Positions 1 to 12,268 of a stretch of DNA of 64,000 bases are shown in pieces. Under the pieces are notes generated by a model. The model was not told the DNA's origin. It did no database searches and saw nothing but the letters and a program-made list of their open reading frames with translations. Source of the DNA: Ridgeia piscesae (lineage: Eukaryota; Annelida; Polychaeta; Sabellida; Siboglinidae); assembly GCA_025642075.2 (NCBI GenBank), contig JAODUO010000041.1, forward strand, positions 542,501 through 606,500, read 5' to 3'. Position 1 is the stretch's first letter. Each line of letters begins with the position of its first letter. Position numbers and translations under genes: made by a program.

Positions 1-563
1 GCGTGCGTGGGTGCGTGCGCGCGTGCGTGTGTGTGTATGTGTGTGTTGGCGATGATGACAGGCAAGATGATGTGCATTAGTCCGTGGCGTGGCATCTCTT
101 TTGCGCTTTCGTGTGTACAAGGAGTTCCACATTAGGTTAGTGCACATCTCACCGACACATGAAGTTCTGCGGTAATCACGGTGACAAACGCGCTCTATTG
201 TCTGAATGCCTGTTTTGGCGTTAGGTGCCCAGGCGCATGTGGCAAACTCGAGCGTTGGTCGCACGAGTACGAACGAGTACGAATCACCCAATCAGAACCG
301 ACTTTTAATCTCCAATAACATGGTCTCGTGTATTCTCAGAGCAAGCTTGGGTCGACACACTGGCTCGGCCCTTGCGACGGTGCAGTTATTCACATACTCA
401 TCGAGTGTAGTTTTTAAACCTGGTTTAGATTGTGTTTTTGGGCAAGCGATCTATATTTGCTATCCATTTCTCAGACAGTTCTGTTTCGCCAGCAGATGGG
501 TAACCAATGGCGCCAGGATTTTGTTTTGGAGGGGGCCACCCGACAATCAAGCTATCAAACTAT

Positions 564-628
<65 letters not shown>

Positions 629-1040
629 CAAACCCAACTCGCTTAAAATGAATACCGACATGACAACCAAGTTCACTGACCAATGTAGATGGCAGTTCAG
701 CAAAACCATTCACAGGAGGCATACTAGTTAGAAAGTAAGAGAGAAACGACACATTATAAAAGAGACACGAACCCAAAGTTCTTACATAATATCAGCCTAT
801 TGCTAACTACCACATTCCTACACTCTACTCTCCCAAACCTACTGATAAAGACCATGACAAATACCAACATGTACATGTAGTCGCTTACTCTGATGAAACA
901 ATAATTATACATCACTACAGAGATGATGTGGCGTTGGCGTTCAACCAGTAATTTCACAACATGTAACGTTGTGTATTACAATTTATAAATTCATGATAGG
1001 AAGTGGCATTTTCCCAGTACAAAATCCACTAGATTAATTG
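1..1040. repeat. Non-genic DNA with (TA)n at 561-626 and transposon-end-like sequence
   Basis: A short (GT)-rich stretch opens the window. A (TA)n tract spans 561-626. At about 508-540 a short segment (ATGGCGCCAGGATTTTG, then a G-run) resembles the ends of invertebrate DNA elements that read TGGCGTAGCCAGG. The long reading frames here run through (TA)n and look spurious. Confidence 0.5.
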
Positions 1041-1183
1041 CTTTGGTTATAATAAGGATTTCAACCGGGGCAAACGCTTGGAAGAAAGTCGAAGGGGTGA
1101 TGGGAGATAGACGCATATCACGTAAACGTAAAGAAAATGTGTGTTACGCCGACACACATGAATGCACTATAGAGACGATGGCA

Positions 1184-1510
1184 CTAAGTAGAAACAACAG
1201 AAGATCCAAATTTGCCAAAAACAACCTGGTAATCGTGGGAGTTGAGAGAGCTTATAAGAGAAAATGGAAGGAAATACCTAAGAAGACATGGGCTGGTCAT
1301 GTAGACAAAAATGGCAATTAATAAACTGGCAAAGAGAGCAAATGCCCAGAAATTTGAGGGGAAATTGAGGCGAGGAAGACCGAAATTGCGACGGGGATTG
1401 CATTGAAAGTGACCTAGAAAGAGTGGGAGAATAATGTAAAAAATGATAGAAGGAATTGGAGACTGCTGACAGAGAACGTAGTAAGAGAAAAGTGAGAGGA
1501 AGAAAGAAGA
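1184..1510 (+). pseudogene. Decayed 3' relic of a non-LTR retrotransposon ORF
   Basis: Conceptual reading across frames gives KRKWKEIPKKTWAGHV, then EGKLRRGRPKLR, then a CIESDLERVGE-like segment and RNWRLLTENVVREK. This order (AGHV, RRGRPK, then W-rich basic tail) is typical of the C-terminus of non-LTR reverse transcriptase ORFs, plausibly RTE-like. Several stops and frameshifts break it, so it is a fossil. Its upstream portion was not recognised. Confidence 0.55.
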
Positions 1511-2500
1511 CAATGGAAAAGGAAATAATGGTCAACTCACCACTGAAGACAGTGATGCCAAAAAATAATAACAACAAAATGCAATTTGACCCTAGTCTAG
1601 TAACCGGACATTTGGCGGACAATTATTATTTTAAATCCTTATTAGCCATTAGCCATCATGCACATTGAAAACAATGATATTGTCGTTAATTGCTCTGTCA
1701 AATCTTATGCTGCAGCCAGCGACAGAGGCCCGGGGATAATCCCTAATTTAATCCTATTTGAATTATGACAATTTTGTGTGAAATGGTAGGAGTGGGAAAG
1801 AAAATCTGACTTAGTCATCCTGAAACCCACTGAACTTTGTGACTCTATTAATCAGGCACCCCGTTATTGAATCAGGCAGCCAGTTTTTGGCACTCGATCC
1901 GTTCCTCACCATCCTAATTTTTCAGGGTTTGGGGGTCCAAGGCTCCCTCGCCCCCCCCTCTGGCTACGCCACTGTGGGTAACTTGCTGTCGTTGGATACA
2001 ATTCGTTATAACATCTACGTATCGTATGCACTAACCCTAACCCTACCCATTGCAATGCGCACCGTATTGATTGGGTACACTCAGGAATATAGCAAGCGTT
2101 TTTCCTGAAGCAGTGAAGGGGCAGTATATGGAGGACTCGTTCGATCACGCCACTGAAAACACGTTTTTGTGTATGGTAAACAATGCATTATAAATATAAC
2201 AAAATATATTTACACAGTGATGTATCCAGTCCTTAGCACCTCTTCTTCTTCTTCTTCTTCTTCCAGATATACCGCCTAGGCCTAGCCTCAACATGCTGGG
2301 ATACAGGCGGGCGCGAATAGGAAAAATCAGAATATTTTTGCTCGTTTAGCTAGGTGCAATGCAATATGTCAGAACAGTAATTAGTGCATGTAAACAGTAA
2401 TCTCAAACGCCCCTCTCAAAACAGTTTACACTTCACCCATAGCAGACCTGTTCACTCGAACACTATCTCGGCTTCTCTTTTTTACTTATCACTTTCATAT
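1511..2500. other. Upstream non-genic DNA
   Basis: No gene is visible. A stretch ending GGCTACGCCACTG at about 1962-1974, preceded by a C-run, looks like a DNA-transposon terminus in reverse orientation. A (CTT)n tract lies at 2242-2264. A minus-strand SINE-like fragment lies at 2425-2485. Two telomere-like CCCTAA units near 2036 are too few to matter. Confidence 0.45.
2425..2485 (-). mobile_element. SINE-like 3' fragment, copy 1
   Basis: Read on the minus strand, the segment containing AGTGTTCGAGTGAACAGGTC matches the 3' domain of the copies near 53.8, 58.7 and 63.8 kb (TGTTTGARTGAACA, then a CTGCCAGGGTG-like part). Only the tail region is recognisable. Confidence 0.45.
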
Positions 2501-2645
2501 TTACCGGACCGCCGTATGCTTATGTGAAGTTAGGTGCGGTAAGTACTCAATACTTTCTCCGACGTGCATCGCGTTTCCGCCAACGTGGCACTTCTGCGCA
2601 TGCTCGCTGTTTGATGCATACGCCATACTGTACGTGGCACGAAGT
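2500..2645 (+). promoter_or_regulatory. Likely Sec24CD promoter with two CREB3L-type motifs
   Basis: This stretch is richer in GC and CpG than its flanks. It contains ACGTGGCA twice, at 2583-2590 and 2632-2639, both in the same orientation. Between them is TGCGCATGCTC at 2595, close to the NRF1 site. No TATA box is evident. ACGTGGCA is the core of the CrebA/CREB3L binding site reported at secretory-pathway genes, which fits a COPII subunit. Promoter function is inferred from position and motifs. Confidence 0.45.
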
Positions 2646-2699
2646 TGCAAATGTAGCTATCGAAAACTTATCACAATTTCAAAGGAAGCTGGCTTTCAG
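2640..2699 (+). other. Candidate 5' untranslated exon of Sec24CD
   Basis: The first coding exon begins after an acceptor at 4150-4151, only 15 bases before the ATG, so an upstream noncoding exon is required. The best candidate ends with CAG followed by GTAATT at 2700, just downstream of a GC-richer, promoter-like stretch. A second strong donor, GCG followed by GTAAGT at 2539, is an alternative. The transcription start cannot be located from sequence alone. Confidence 0.35.
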
Positions 2700-4151
2700 G
2701 TAATTAGTTAAATTATCCGATATTCGTCTTAAGATGTACTGGATATGTTGATGAGAGATGATGCATGCCGACGTTTGCAAGCAACGCGTGTTTTGATCAT
2801 TGCGACGGAGCTGTCATTCGAAGTCGAACGGATGTGTTTTGACGGTCTGCGGCTCTGTTGACTGTTGTTAGTTCGCTGAACCAGGTTACGACTTACGTTT
2901 AGGTCATTACCACCATAGGAGAACATAGACGGAGATGACTGTTCATTATTTCCATTTGTAACATGTTAGATGACAGCCCAATAGACACTGATGGGTAATT
3001 TTATGGCCCTGGCCTCTGCTTTGTCGGCAAAGCTTTACGATACTTGAAAATCCAGGACCAGGAAGCCAGGACTAGACTAACTCTAACTTTAAGTCTGATA
3101 ACCCTAAGTGTTGGTTTAGCCGTGAGATAATTGGGAAAACGTAGTTTTTCTTTGCGTTATTCTTGTTTTGTACAATAAATCATAATCTGAAATTCACAAA
3201 ATTATAACTTGACCTTATACACGACATCAACAGACAACACTATCCTCAAGTGGGTGCCTATCACTGATACAAGATGACAGTGGCAGTATTTGTTAAAGAT
3301 GTCCTGTTTGTACCTGGTCACACATTGTCTGTACATATACAGATGTTAAATTGTCAACTTCTAAAATATGATAAAATGTTATAATTTAACTAATTCCTGA
3401 GCATTGAACATATTTTGTTGTATAGTTCAGTTAATTTCTAACAGTATAATTTTAGCAAAGCTACTAACAGATGTTCCCAAAATTATGTGTAGTAAATTTA
3501 TTACATATGCTGCGTTACATGTATACAGGATCAAACTTCTAGCTTGGATAAACCATTTCAATGCCAAAAAGAGTTGATTCCGCCAATGCCGGTTCTATGC
3601 AGAAGTACCAAGCAGTGGATTCTGCCAATCACGTTTTTCTCATTGTCTATTGCTATTGGCTGCCATCTTTGTCATTTTAAAATTAGCCAATGAGATTAAA
3701 CATTACAAAAGGGAAGCATCTGGTTATGTATGTGTGTCTATTCGCTTGTAAACCAGAAGGCATGCCTGGATGCGTAACTCAAAACGAAAACATGCATGGC
3801 AAAATCGATTCGGACAGCGATAACTCTGACAATCGAGACACATAGGTTGGTAATATTTGTAGTAGTGCTGACAATGTCATTTAGTTTAAGTGATGGGGGC
3901 GACTTTGGTTCAATGGAGTTTTATGGATGCAGGTTTTAACACCAGAAGAAAGACATCAGCACCAATTCTCAGAAGTGGCAATACTATATCATGACCTTTT
4001 CATTGACATCGTTATTTTTTCTGGCACTGAAACGGTTAATAGGCACGTTAGTTGGTAAAAAGATAACAACGACACCCAAGAGAAAGTGGCCTATCACAGT
4101 TATGTAACAACTGCCATGAGACAAATGTTTATGTTTAAACATTTTTTGCAG

Positions 4152-4341
4152 ACTTTCAGCAGGTAAATGAACCCGCAGTACATGAACCAGAACCCCTATG
4201 GTGGGGGTTTTGCACCCCCACCCCAGCAGGGTGGTTTAGCTGGTGGACATCCACAGTCAGCCGGGCAACAGGCACCAATGCGACCAATGTTTAATGGACA
4301 AGGCAACACCATGCCCCATCCAGGACCCAGCCAACCACCAG
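4152..4341 (+). CDS. Sec24CD: Sec24CD coding exon 1
   Basis: The acceptor TTTTTTGCAG ends at 4151. Fifteen untranslated bases precede the ATG at 4167. It encodes residues 1-58 plus one base, rich in Gly, Pro, Gln and Met, part of the disordered tail. The donor is CAG then GTGGGC; phase 1. Confidence 0.85.
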
Positions 4342-7300
4342 GTGGGCTTAATTTATAATCTTAATAATAAATGTTATTTAACATTTCTGACTGTTCTGAT
4401 GCATCTGTGCTTTGGAACCGATACTTTTGCCTATAGGTGTTTTTTGATGAGTGTCTAAGTAGTGTAAATTGAGATTTTTTGAGAGCCTCATTCCCGCCAT
4501 ATATTCATCATGTTCTGACGTCGGTGCCATGCCAGATGCCACAGTAATGTACAAGGAAGACATCAACGTTGGCTTGCATAATCCCTACAAAGTGGCATCT
4601 GTGCCTATCTTGACTGAGCATTATTTACAGTGTAGACAGTTTATTTAGCCAATATAGTATACTATATACTATGTAACATATATCCGGTAAAAAGCAGTAT
4701 ACAGTGTACAGAAAATTAAGGAGCCATTAATGTATTGGTAATTTTGATGCAAAATTATTTGATTACAGTTTCAAACAACTTATTGTTGACTTTGTACATG
4801 ATAATTATTAACCTTATTTAGGCTTTCATCCATATGTCTTGTACATGTCATTAGTACACACAAGACATCATTGTGGACATCATCTTGGATGGTTCACGTT
4901 TTGGTTTTTCTTATTCAGATGACTTCAAAAACTCAACAAATTGTTTTAAATGTGTTCCAGCACCTTATGGCAACATGCAGCAGAAAGTCGGCATGCCTCC
5001 AGGGGCTGTGCCGAATGGACCCCCCTCTGGACTGGGTCCACAGGGAGACCCCTACAACCCTGGGTAATGCAGTTACAATTGAATCGGAACTTAAAATCCA
5101 CTTTTTTCTTTGCATTATGGTAACTGTGTTCATTTTTCACTCTTCCCTGTGTAATATGTAATGGACTTTGCACTGCTTGTCTATGAGAAAGATATAATGT
5201 CACCTTACGAATATTGCATTTAATTAATGTGCCATGTTATCCATAAACTGTTTTTCATGTATACCATGCTCTTTATGTATTGAAAATCTTGATTTCGACG
5301 GGAAGCGTCCATAAGGTGCATAATGCTTGCAGTTTTCATCAAATAAATATATGTACCAGGAATGTGGGAAATTTATTTAGCTTTCAAAAGAGTATGGTTA
5401 ATATGTAATGTGTTTATTGTTACAGAGCTCCTCCAGGGTCCTACCAACCTCCTCCCAGACCCCCGGGGCAGCAGCCAATGCCACCCCAGCAGCAGTATTC
5501 CCCTGTGTCCGGTGCTAACCAGGTAATACTAATTTGGCTACAGCATCAAGTTTGTTGTCTTGATATGTTTGAATTGTTAACTTGAATATCGTAGTAAACA
5601 GCAACTCTGTGTGCATTGATCCCTTAAAACACGAACACAAAAGTAAGGTTCCAGCACCATGGCTAATAGCTGAAATCAGTGGTGTAGGAAACAGAAAATT
5701 ATAAGACACATTTTTGGGGTATTCTTCATTTTTGAGATGCTGTACCTCAAAGTATTGGACCGTTGTAGTCTACTGAGTATGCTTCAATCAGATATTTCAG
5801 GTAATTGGATGGCATTTGACTAGTATGTAATATATGGCCATTCAGTCATTCTTGTGGTGTCCTAGAGCATGTTAAAGTCACATATAAGACCTTTTTTGCA
5901 GTTTGCCCAAATAACTTGTTACTGGAAATGTAATTGATACTATTCCTGGTTATTTCAGTTGCCTGGACAGATGGGTGGCCTGAGTTTGTCCCAAGCGCCC
6001 CCAAGACCTGTAAATAATCTATTTTTCTACTTTCACTATAATACCACCATTTTGTATCGCACATTTACTCAGGGTACACAAATTTTACACGTATCTGCCA
6101 CAATTCTAATTTCAATTGAGACCATTAGGATGCTGGTAGGTAAATATGTTACATTTGTGTGTTTAGAACAATCGTCATCAAAAGGTTGTGACTAAGCAAC
6201 ATATGAATAGTTATTCATATTCTTAGTATGAAATTTGTGCTAATGATAATTTTGTTAAACATATTTTGTTTCATGAAAATGTTGTTTTATACTTAGTCAA
6301 AAATACAAATATTGTGTCTAATAGTAATTAAATTATATCTTGCAGATGTGTCCATGGGCAGAGGTTTATCAATCTTATTGAGGTGTAAAATCATGCAGAC
6401 ATGCATGCAAACAAACAGTTCCACAGTTGTGACAAGATCTACTGCTAAGCCAGACCTGTACTCACTGTTTTGTCTCTCACAGGGTATGCCGCCGTCAAGT
6501 ATGCCTGGTCAGATGGGAGCACGTATGCCGGGCCCAGCACCTCAAGGCATGCAGCCTCCAAGACCTGGGCCGCCTTCATCTATGGCTGGCATGCCTCCTG
6601 GTCCCATGTCGAGTCAGCCAGCGGGTGCGCCACCAATGTCGAATGCTGGACCGCCGATGTCGAATGCAGGTCCACCGATGTCATACGCTGGTCCACCGAT
6701 GTCGAATGCGGGTCCACCGATGTCTAATGCTGGTCCCCCGATGTCCAACATGGGTACACCTATGATGAATGCTGGACCACCAAGGTCAAACGCGGGTCCG
6801 CCAATGTCAAATGCGGGTGCACCAATGATGAACGCAGGACCACCAATGTCGAATGCTGGACCACCAATGTCGAATGCTGGACCACCTATGATGAATGCGG
6901 GTCCACCTTTGGGTGGTCCTGCCATGTCAAATGCTGGTCCGCCGATGTCGAATGCTGGTCCGCCAATGTCAAATGCTGGTCCTCCGATGTCTGGACCGCC
7001 AATGTCGTGGGGTGGTCCCCCGATGCAGAATGCTGGGCCCCTGATGTCGGGACCGCCCATGTCTGGGCCGTCCCCAATGTCAATGACAATGCCACCCATG
7101 TATGGCACTGGCTCTCCGACACCAATGCAGCAAGCAGCACCGACATCTAACATGCCTCCGTACATAGCCGCACAGCATGCAGCCAATGCCATGCCCCCTA
7201 CAGGGTACGGGCCCCCTCACCCTGGTGGTCAACCTGCTCCTCCACCAGGGGGCTATGGTCAGCAGCCACCTAGTCCTGGTGCACTCAACTGTCAGCCCCC

Positions 7301-10300
7301 AGCGCCAGGCTACGGTCAGCGACCCATGGGTCAGTCTGGCCCGGTGCCTGGACAACAGCAGCAGGCGAGAAGACTTGACCCGGACCAGATGCCAAGTGTT
7401 GTAAGTTGTACAATACACATTGCTTTTCAGTGCTATTTCTTTAGTTGGTCAGATTACTCTGTTCTGATATTACCTTACTTTATTAACACTGCACAGTTGT
7501 TGTGTAGTTTCCAAATTGCATTGAGATTTATTCCAGTCAGCATATTCGCTTTGATTTTTTTTTGGAATAGTATTTTAGTGTGTAGTGTGTGTGTGTGTGT
7601 GCGTGCGTGCGTGCGTTCATTTGCCTGAGAGAGGAGTAATATGATAGGGAACAGTACATATTTATTTGTTCCAAGCCCACATAAAATCATAAACCAAAAT
7701 AAAAAACCTTACAATAAATAGCAAGGACTGTTCATTCAGTCAGAATTGTGTATACAGTTTGCTGAAAACATTTACCAATTGGCAATGATCTAAACAGTGA
7801 GCATATTCATCTTGGTGGTGTGTTTTAGATCCAAGTTATTGAAGATGACAGAAAAAACAGAAGCGGGCTCTTCCAGTCAACCATTCAAAGTTCCGACCCA
7901 CCTTTGGTTACCACAGACTTCTATACAGAAGATCAAGGTATGTCCTGACCAGTGCAGTAAACATATTCTTATTGGCAAGAAACTGGAGAAAGCTGATTGT
8001 ACTGCACGGATTTCTTTGTTGGATTCAAGTAATTACTCCCAGAATACCCAGTTGATATTAGTTATTTGATAACATTAATTGATATGGTTTATTGACGAGG
8101 TTGTGGAAGTATTGTATGTAGATTGTAGAAGTATACAATAAGATGTGTGACAAATTTCACTGTTATTTACAGAAACTTTCCTGTTTTGCATATATTTCAG
8201 TGGAGCACATTCACTGTTTCTTTCTGTGAATCAGAATCTGACGTTTGTTGCTGTGCTTAGAAAATTAAGAATATGATTTGATAAAATACATAGAACATTG
8301 TATCGTCTTGCATACAAAGTTGTGGTTTTGGTTTAACTTTACAGTTATCATAGAATGTTATTTGTTCATATTCGTCCACATTTTCAACTATATTTTGTAC
8401 TTCTGCTACCGGTGTGTCTGATACGTTTTGTTTGATGATGCAGGCAACTGTAACCCACGTTTGATGCGGTCCACCATGTACAACATCCCCTGTACGGCAG
8501 ACATGCTCAAACAAAGCCATGTGCCATTTGCACTGAACATATCTCCATTTGCAGAGCTTCACCCATCAGAGGTCAGTAACAGGAATAACCTGACATGGGC
8601 ATAATAACTATTTATGAATCTAGGGACAGTTTCAAAGCTCTTAAATGAAGATTTATCATTAAAATAATCCATTGTTAAATTAAATGATTTTTTCACAAGC
8701 AAATATCCGTAGCAAATATTATCATGTTACCAAGGACACTATTTCCTTGACACACCAGTGACAGTCTTCTGCTGTTGCGACATTGTGTTGACAGTTTAAA
8801 GGTGTACAAGGTAACTGTTAAGGAGCAAAATTTATATTTTAATGTGCAAAATTGTGTTTAAGAGCTCTTAATTACATTTACATTTTGAAGGAAACATCAG
8901 AATAAACATATTGTTACATAAAATAAACACTTGCATTTATTAGCAGGCTTGAGTTCAGAACACTGCATGTTATGTATCATGGTGGTACCCGAGGTAGTTG
9001 TATTATGAACAGATTAGATTGACATATCAACAGTCAGTCCCTGAACTGCGGGGACTAGTGAAAAACTAGCATGTGTGGAGTCTCTCCTGTCACATGCACA
9101 TGCACACAGAGACCACCCTCCCACACACACAGACAGACAGACAGACACACACGTGCATGCACCACTTACATATGCAATGCGGTGTGTTTACAGAAGCCTC
9201 TGCCAGTAGTGGACCTGGGAGAGCTGGGTCCCATTCGCTGCAACCGCTGCAAGGCCTACATGTGCCCTTATATGCCTTTCATTGATGGCGGGCGTCGCTT
9301 CCAGTGCAACTTCTGTCACTGCCACACAGAAGGTAGGAGCATGGCTCATGTGCAGCTAATTGTCCGTGTCAGTGTGTGGGGATGTGTTTGTGTTTTGTAA
9401 TCAGCTTGCACAGTTGCAATTTACAACTCCTCAGATGAAAAGGTTTTTATTCTCTTAATTAAAATAACGGTTTTGGGGATCATACACGATGTTAGACAGT
9501 GGTAAATAATTGATTGTTCATAACATTACGTGATGACTGCTGATCAGTTGGGCATGTTTTGACTTTCGTCACATTTGAGACACAAAGCTACACAATAGAA
9601 AACATTATTTATTTAATGGATTCTCCAGGAAACTGTTCTGCGGGTATATTATTTTAAAATTGTATGGCTTACCCTACCTTTACAATTTTTTTATTGGTTC
9701 GTGAACCAATAAAACTATGAACCACACAATCAAATATGGGTATTTTGTGACATTTCCGACTGGTATTTAAAAAAATTCCTTGGCAAATTGATGCTGTTAG
9801 CAAATTATTCACACATTATGTTCATGTTAATTGATAACTGGGTCAGTGCTCTAAAATACCCCTCCTCCCATAAATGCTGCAAAAGCACAGTTGGTGAATG
9901 TGGTCAGCTGGAGTCTCCATGCGGTGTCACTGTTTCAGTGCCGCCGGAGTACTTTGCCCACCTTGACCACACGGGCAAGCGCATGGACTACTACGACAGG
10001 CCGGAGCTGTGTCTGGGCGCCTACGAGTTTATTGCTACAAAAGACTACTGCCGGGTAGGTGGGCAGAGATGGAGGGGGGAGCCGCGTCAGTTTCTAATTT
10101 GATCTTGGCACTGGGACAGGTTTCAATGTCACTGTTAGTTCACCATGATTTTGAAGTATTGTCCAGTCCCACCCAGTCAGCTGCAGGTGCACAAGTGTTT
10201 ACCTTTTTCAGCTCGATTTGGCAGAGGCATGAGTCGGTATTGTATTCTGTCAAAACTCACACACTTTAGCTGTGCATTGCTACATGACACCAATATTGCC

Positions 10301-11026
10301 ATGCCAGTTGTGGCATTAGTGGTTCACTGATGATGATGATTGAGGTGGTTTCTTACAGAAACTACATATGCATTCAGTTGTATATGGTATATGTATATGT
10401 TTGATTGTATTGTTAATATATTGCAGTAAACACATACATACATACATACATACATACATACATACATACATACATACATACATACATACATACATACATA
10501 CATACATACATACATACATACATACATACATACATACATACATACATACATACATACATACATACATACATACATACATACATACATACATACATACATA
10601 CATACATACATACATACTACATACATATACATACATACATACATACATACATACATACATACATACATACATACATACATACATACATACATACATACAT
10701 ACATACATACATACATACATACATACATACATACATACATACATACATACATACATACATACATACATACATACATACATACATACATACATACATACAT
10801 ACATACATACATACATACATACATACATACATACATACATACATACATACATACATACATACATACATACATACATACATACATACATACATACTACATA
10901 CATACATACATACATACATACATACATACATACATACATACATACATACATACATACATACATACATACATACATACATACATACATACATACATACATA
11001 CATACATACATACATACATACATACA

Positions 11027-11058
<32 letters not shown>

Positions 11059-11245
11059 CAATACCGGCAAAAACTCATGGGAACAGCAAGAAAATATGTC
11101 AGTGACATTTTTCATGTTCTGTTGCCGTTTGCATGTAGGTAAATTATTCTTGATGTGGACCACAGCCACCATTCCTGACTATACTGTTAACAATAAACAA
11201 TAAATTAATAGTTTTGTAAATATTTCAATATGAAAAATGTCAGTT

Positions 11246-11283
<38 letters not shown>

Positions 11284-12208
11284 AATGTATACATTCCTCA
11301 GTATAAAATGTCATGTGCATCAAGTGTTGTGTTGTGCCCAGTCTCATGCATCCTTTGGTAACTGATGTACACCATTATATCGAGTTGATGTGCGTGCTTG
11401 AATAATGATGAAACAATCTGTGGTCCTGTGCTGCAGTTGTGTGCTAAGTGTTGACACGTGCGTTTAACATGTGCTTGTAGAACAGTGAGCTACCCAAGCC
11501 GCCGGCCTTCCTCTTCATGATAGATGTGTCGTACAACAGTGTTAAAAGCGGCCTTGTAAACCTGCTGTGTAGTCGCTTCAAGGAGGATGTGCTTGCCCAT
11601 CTGCCTAAGTAAGCACCACTCGCTTGTAGCGTACGTCTACACATAGTAGTGTGTTGACATCAGGCGCTTAAAGATGTCGCTCAAGTCCATATTCTCAAAC
11701 TCCTTTGTAATATAGCTGCTGCTGTGACGTTGTAAACATGTTTTACATTTTTGTATGTGCTGTTTTCAAACAGTTACGATATGCTTTTGATCTCTGGCCA
11801 TAGCAAAGGTTTGGCAGTTTGGGCTCATCTGCTAGCTTTATTAAACTTTGAATTAATTTATTCAAAATCACACTGTAACTGTTTGAAAACAGCACTTCCA
11901 AAAATGTTTAACCGTCAAAACTGGCCAATAAACTTGCAGTTCCTAGGGTTGGTGAGAAGTTCCTTTAAGAAGTCTATCCACCAAGTAAAGAGTATCATTC
12001 TCCAGTCAAATATACCTGAAACTGCTCTAAAGACTAAGAGATAAGTGGATTTGGATAAATGTAGACAACCAGACATTGCAGCAAAGCTAGAACTATTTAT
12101 ATACAGCTAGGCTTACTATTATTGTTTTGATGTATGAAGTCTGAGTGTATTTATTTTAAAATTGCATTATAGAGAATACATTATTAAGATAATATATTTA
12201 TGTATTTG

Positions 12209-12268
<60 letters not shown>

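Noticed and set aside
2031..2046. Telomere-like CCCTAA repeats
   Set aside because: Only about two units; expected by chance in 64 kb.
6614..7192. Antisense reading frame of 192 codons in exon 5
   Set aside because: It is the complement of the GPPMSNA coding repeat; no independent start, family or splice context.
10316..11172. Several overlapping long reading frames on both strands
   Set aside because: They are translations of (ACAT)n only, with four-residue periodicity and no unique sequence.
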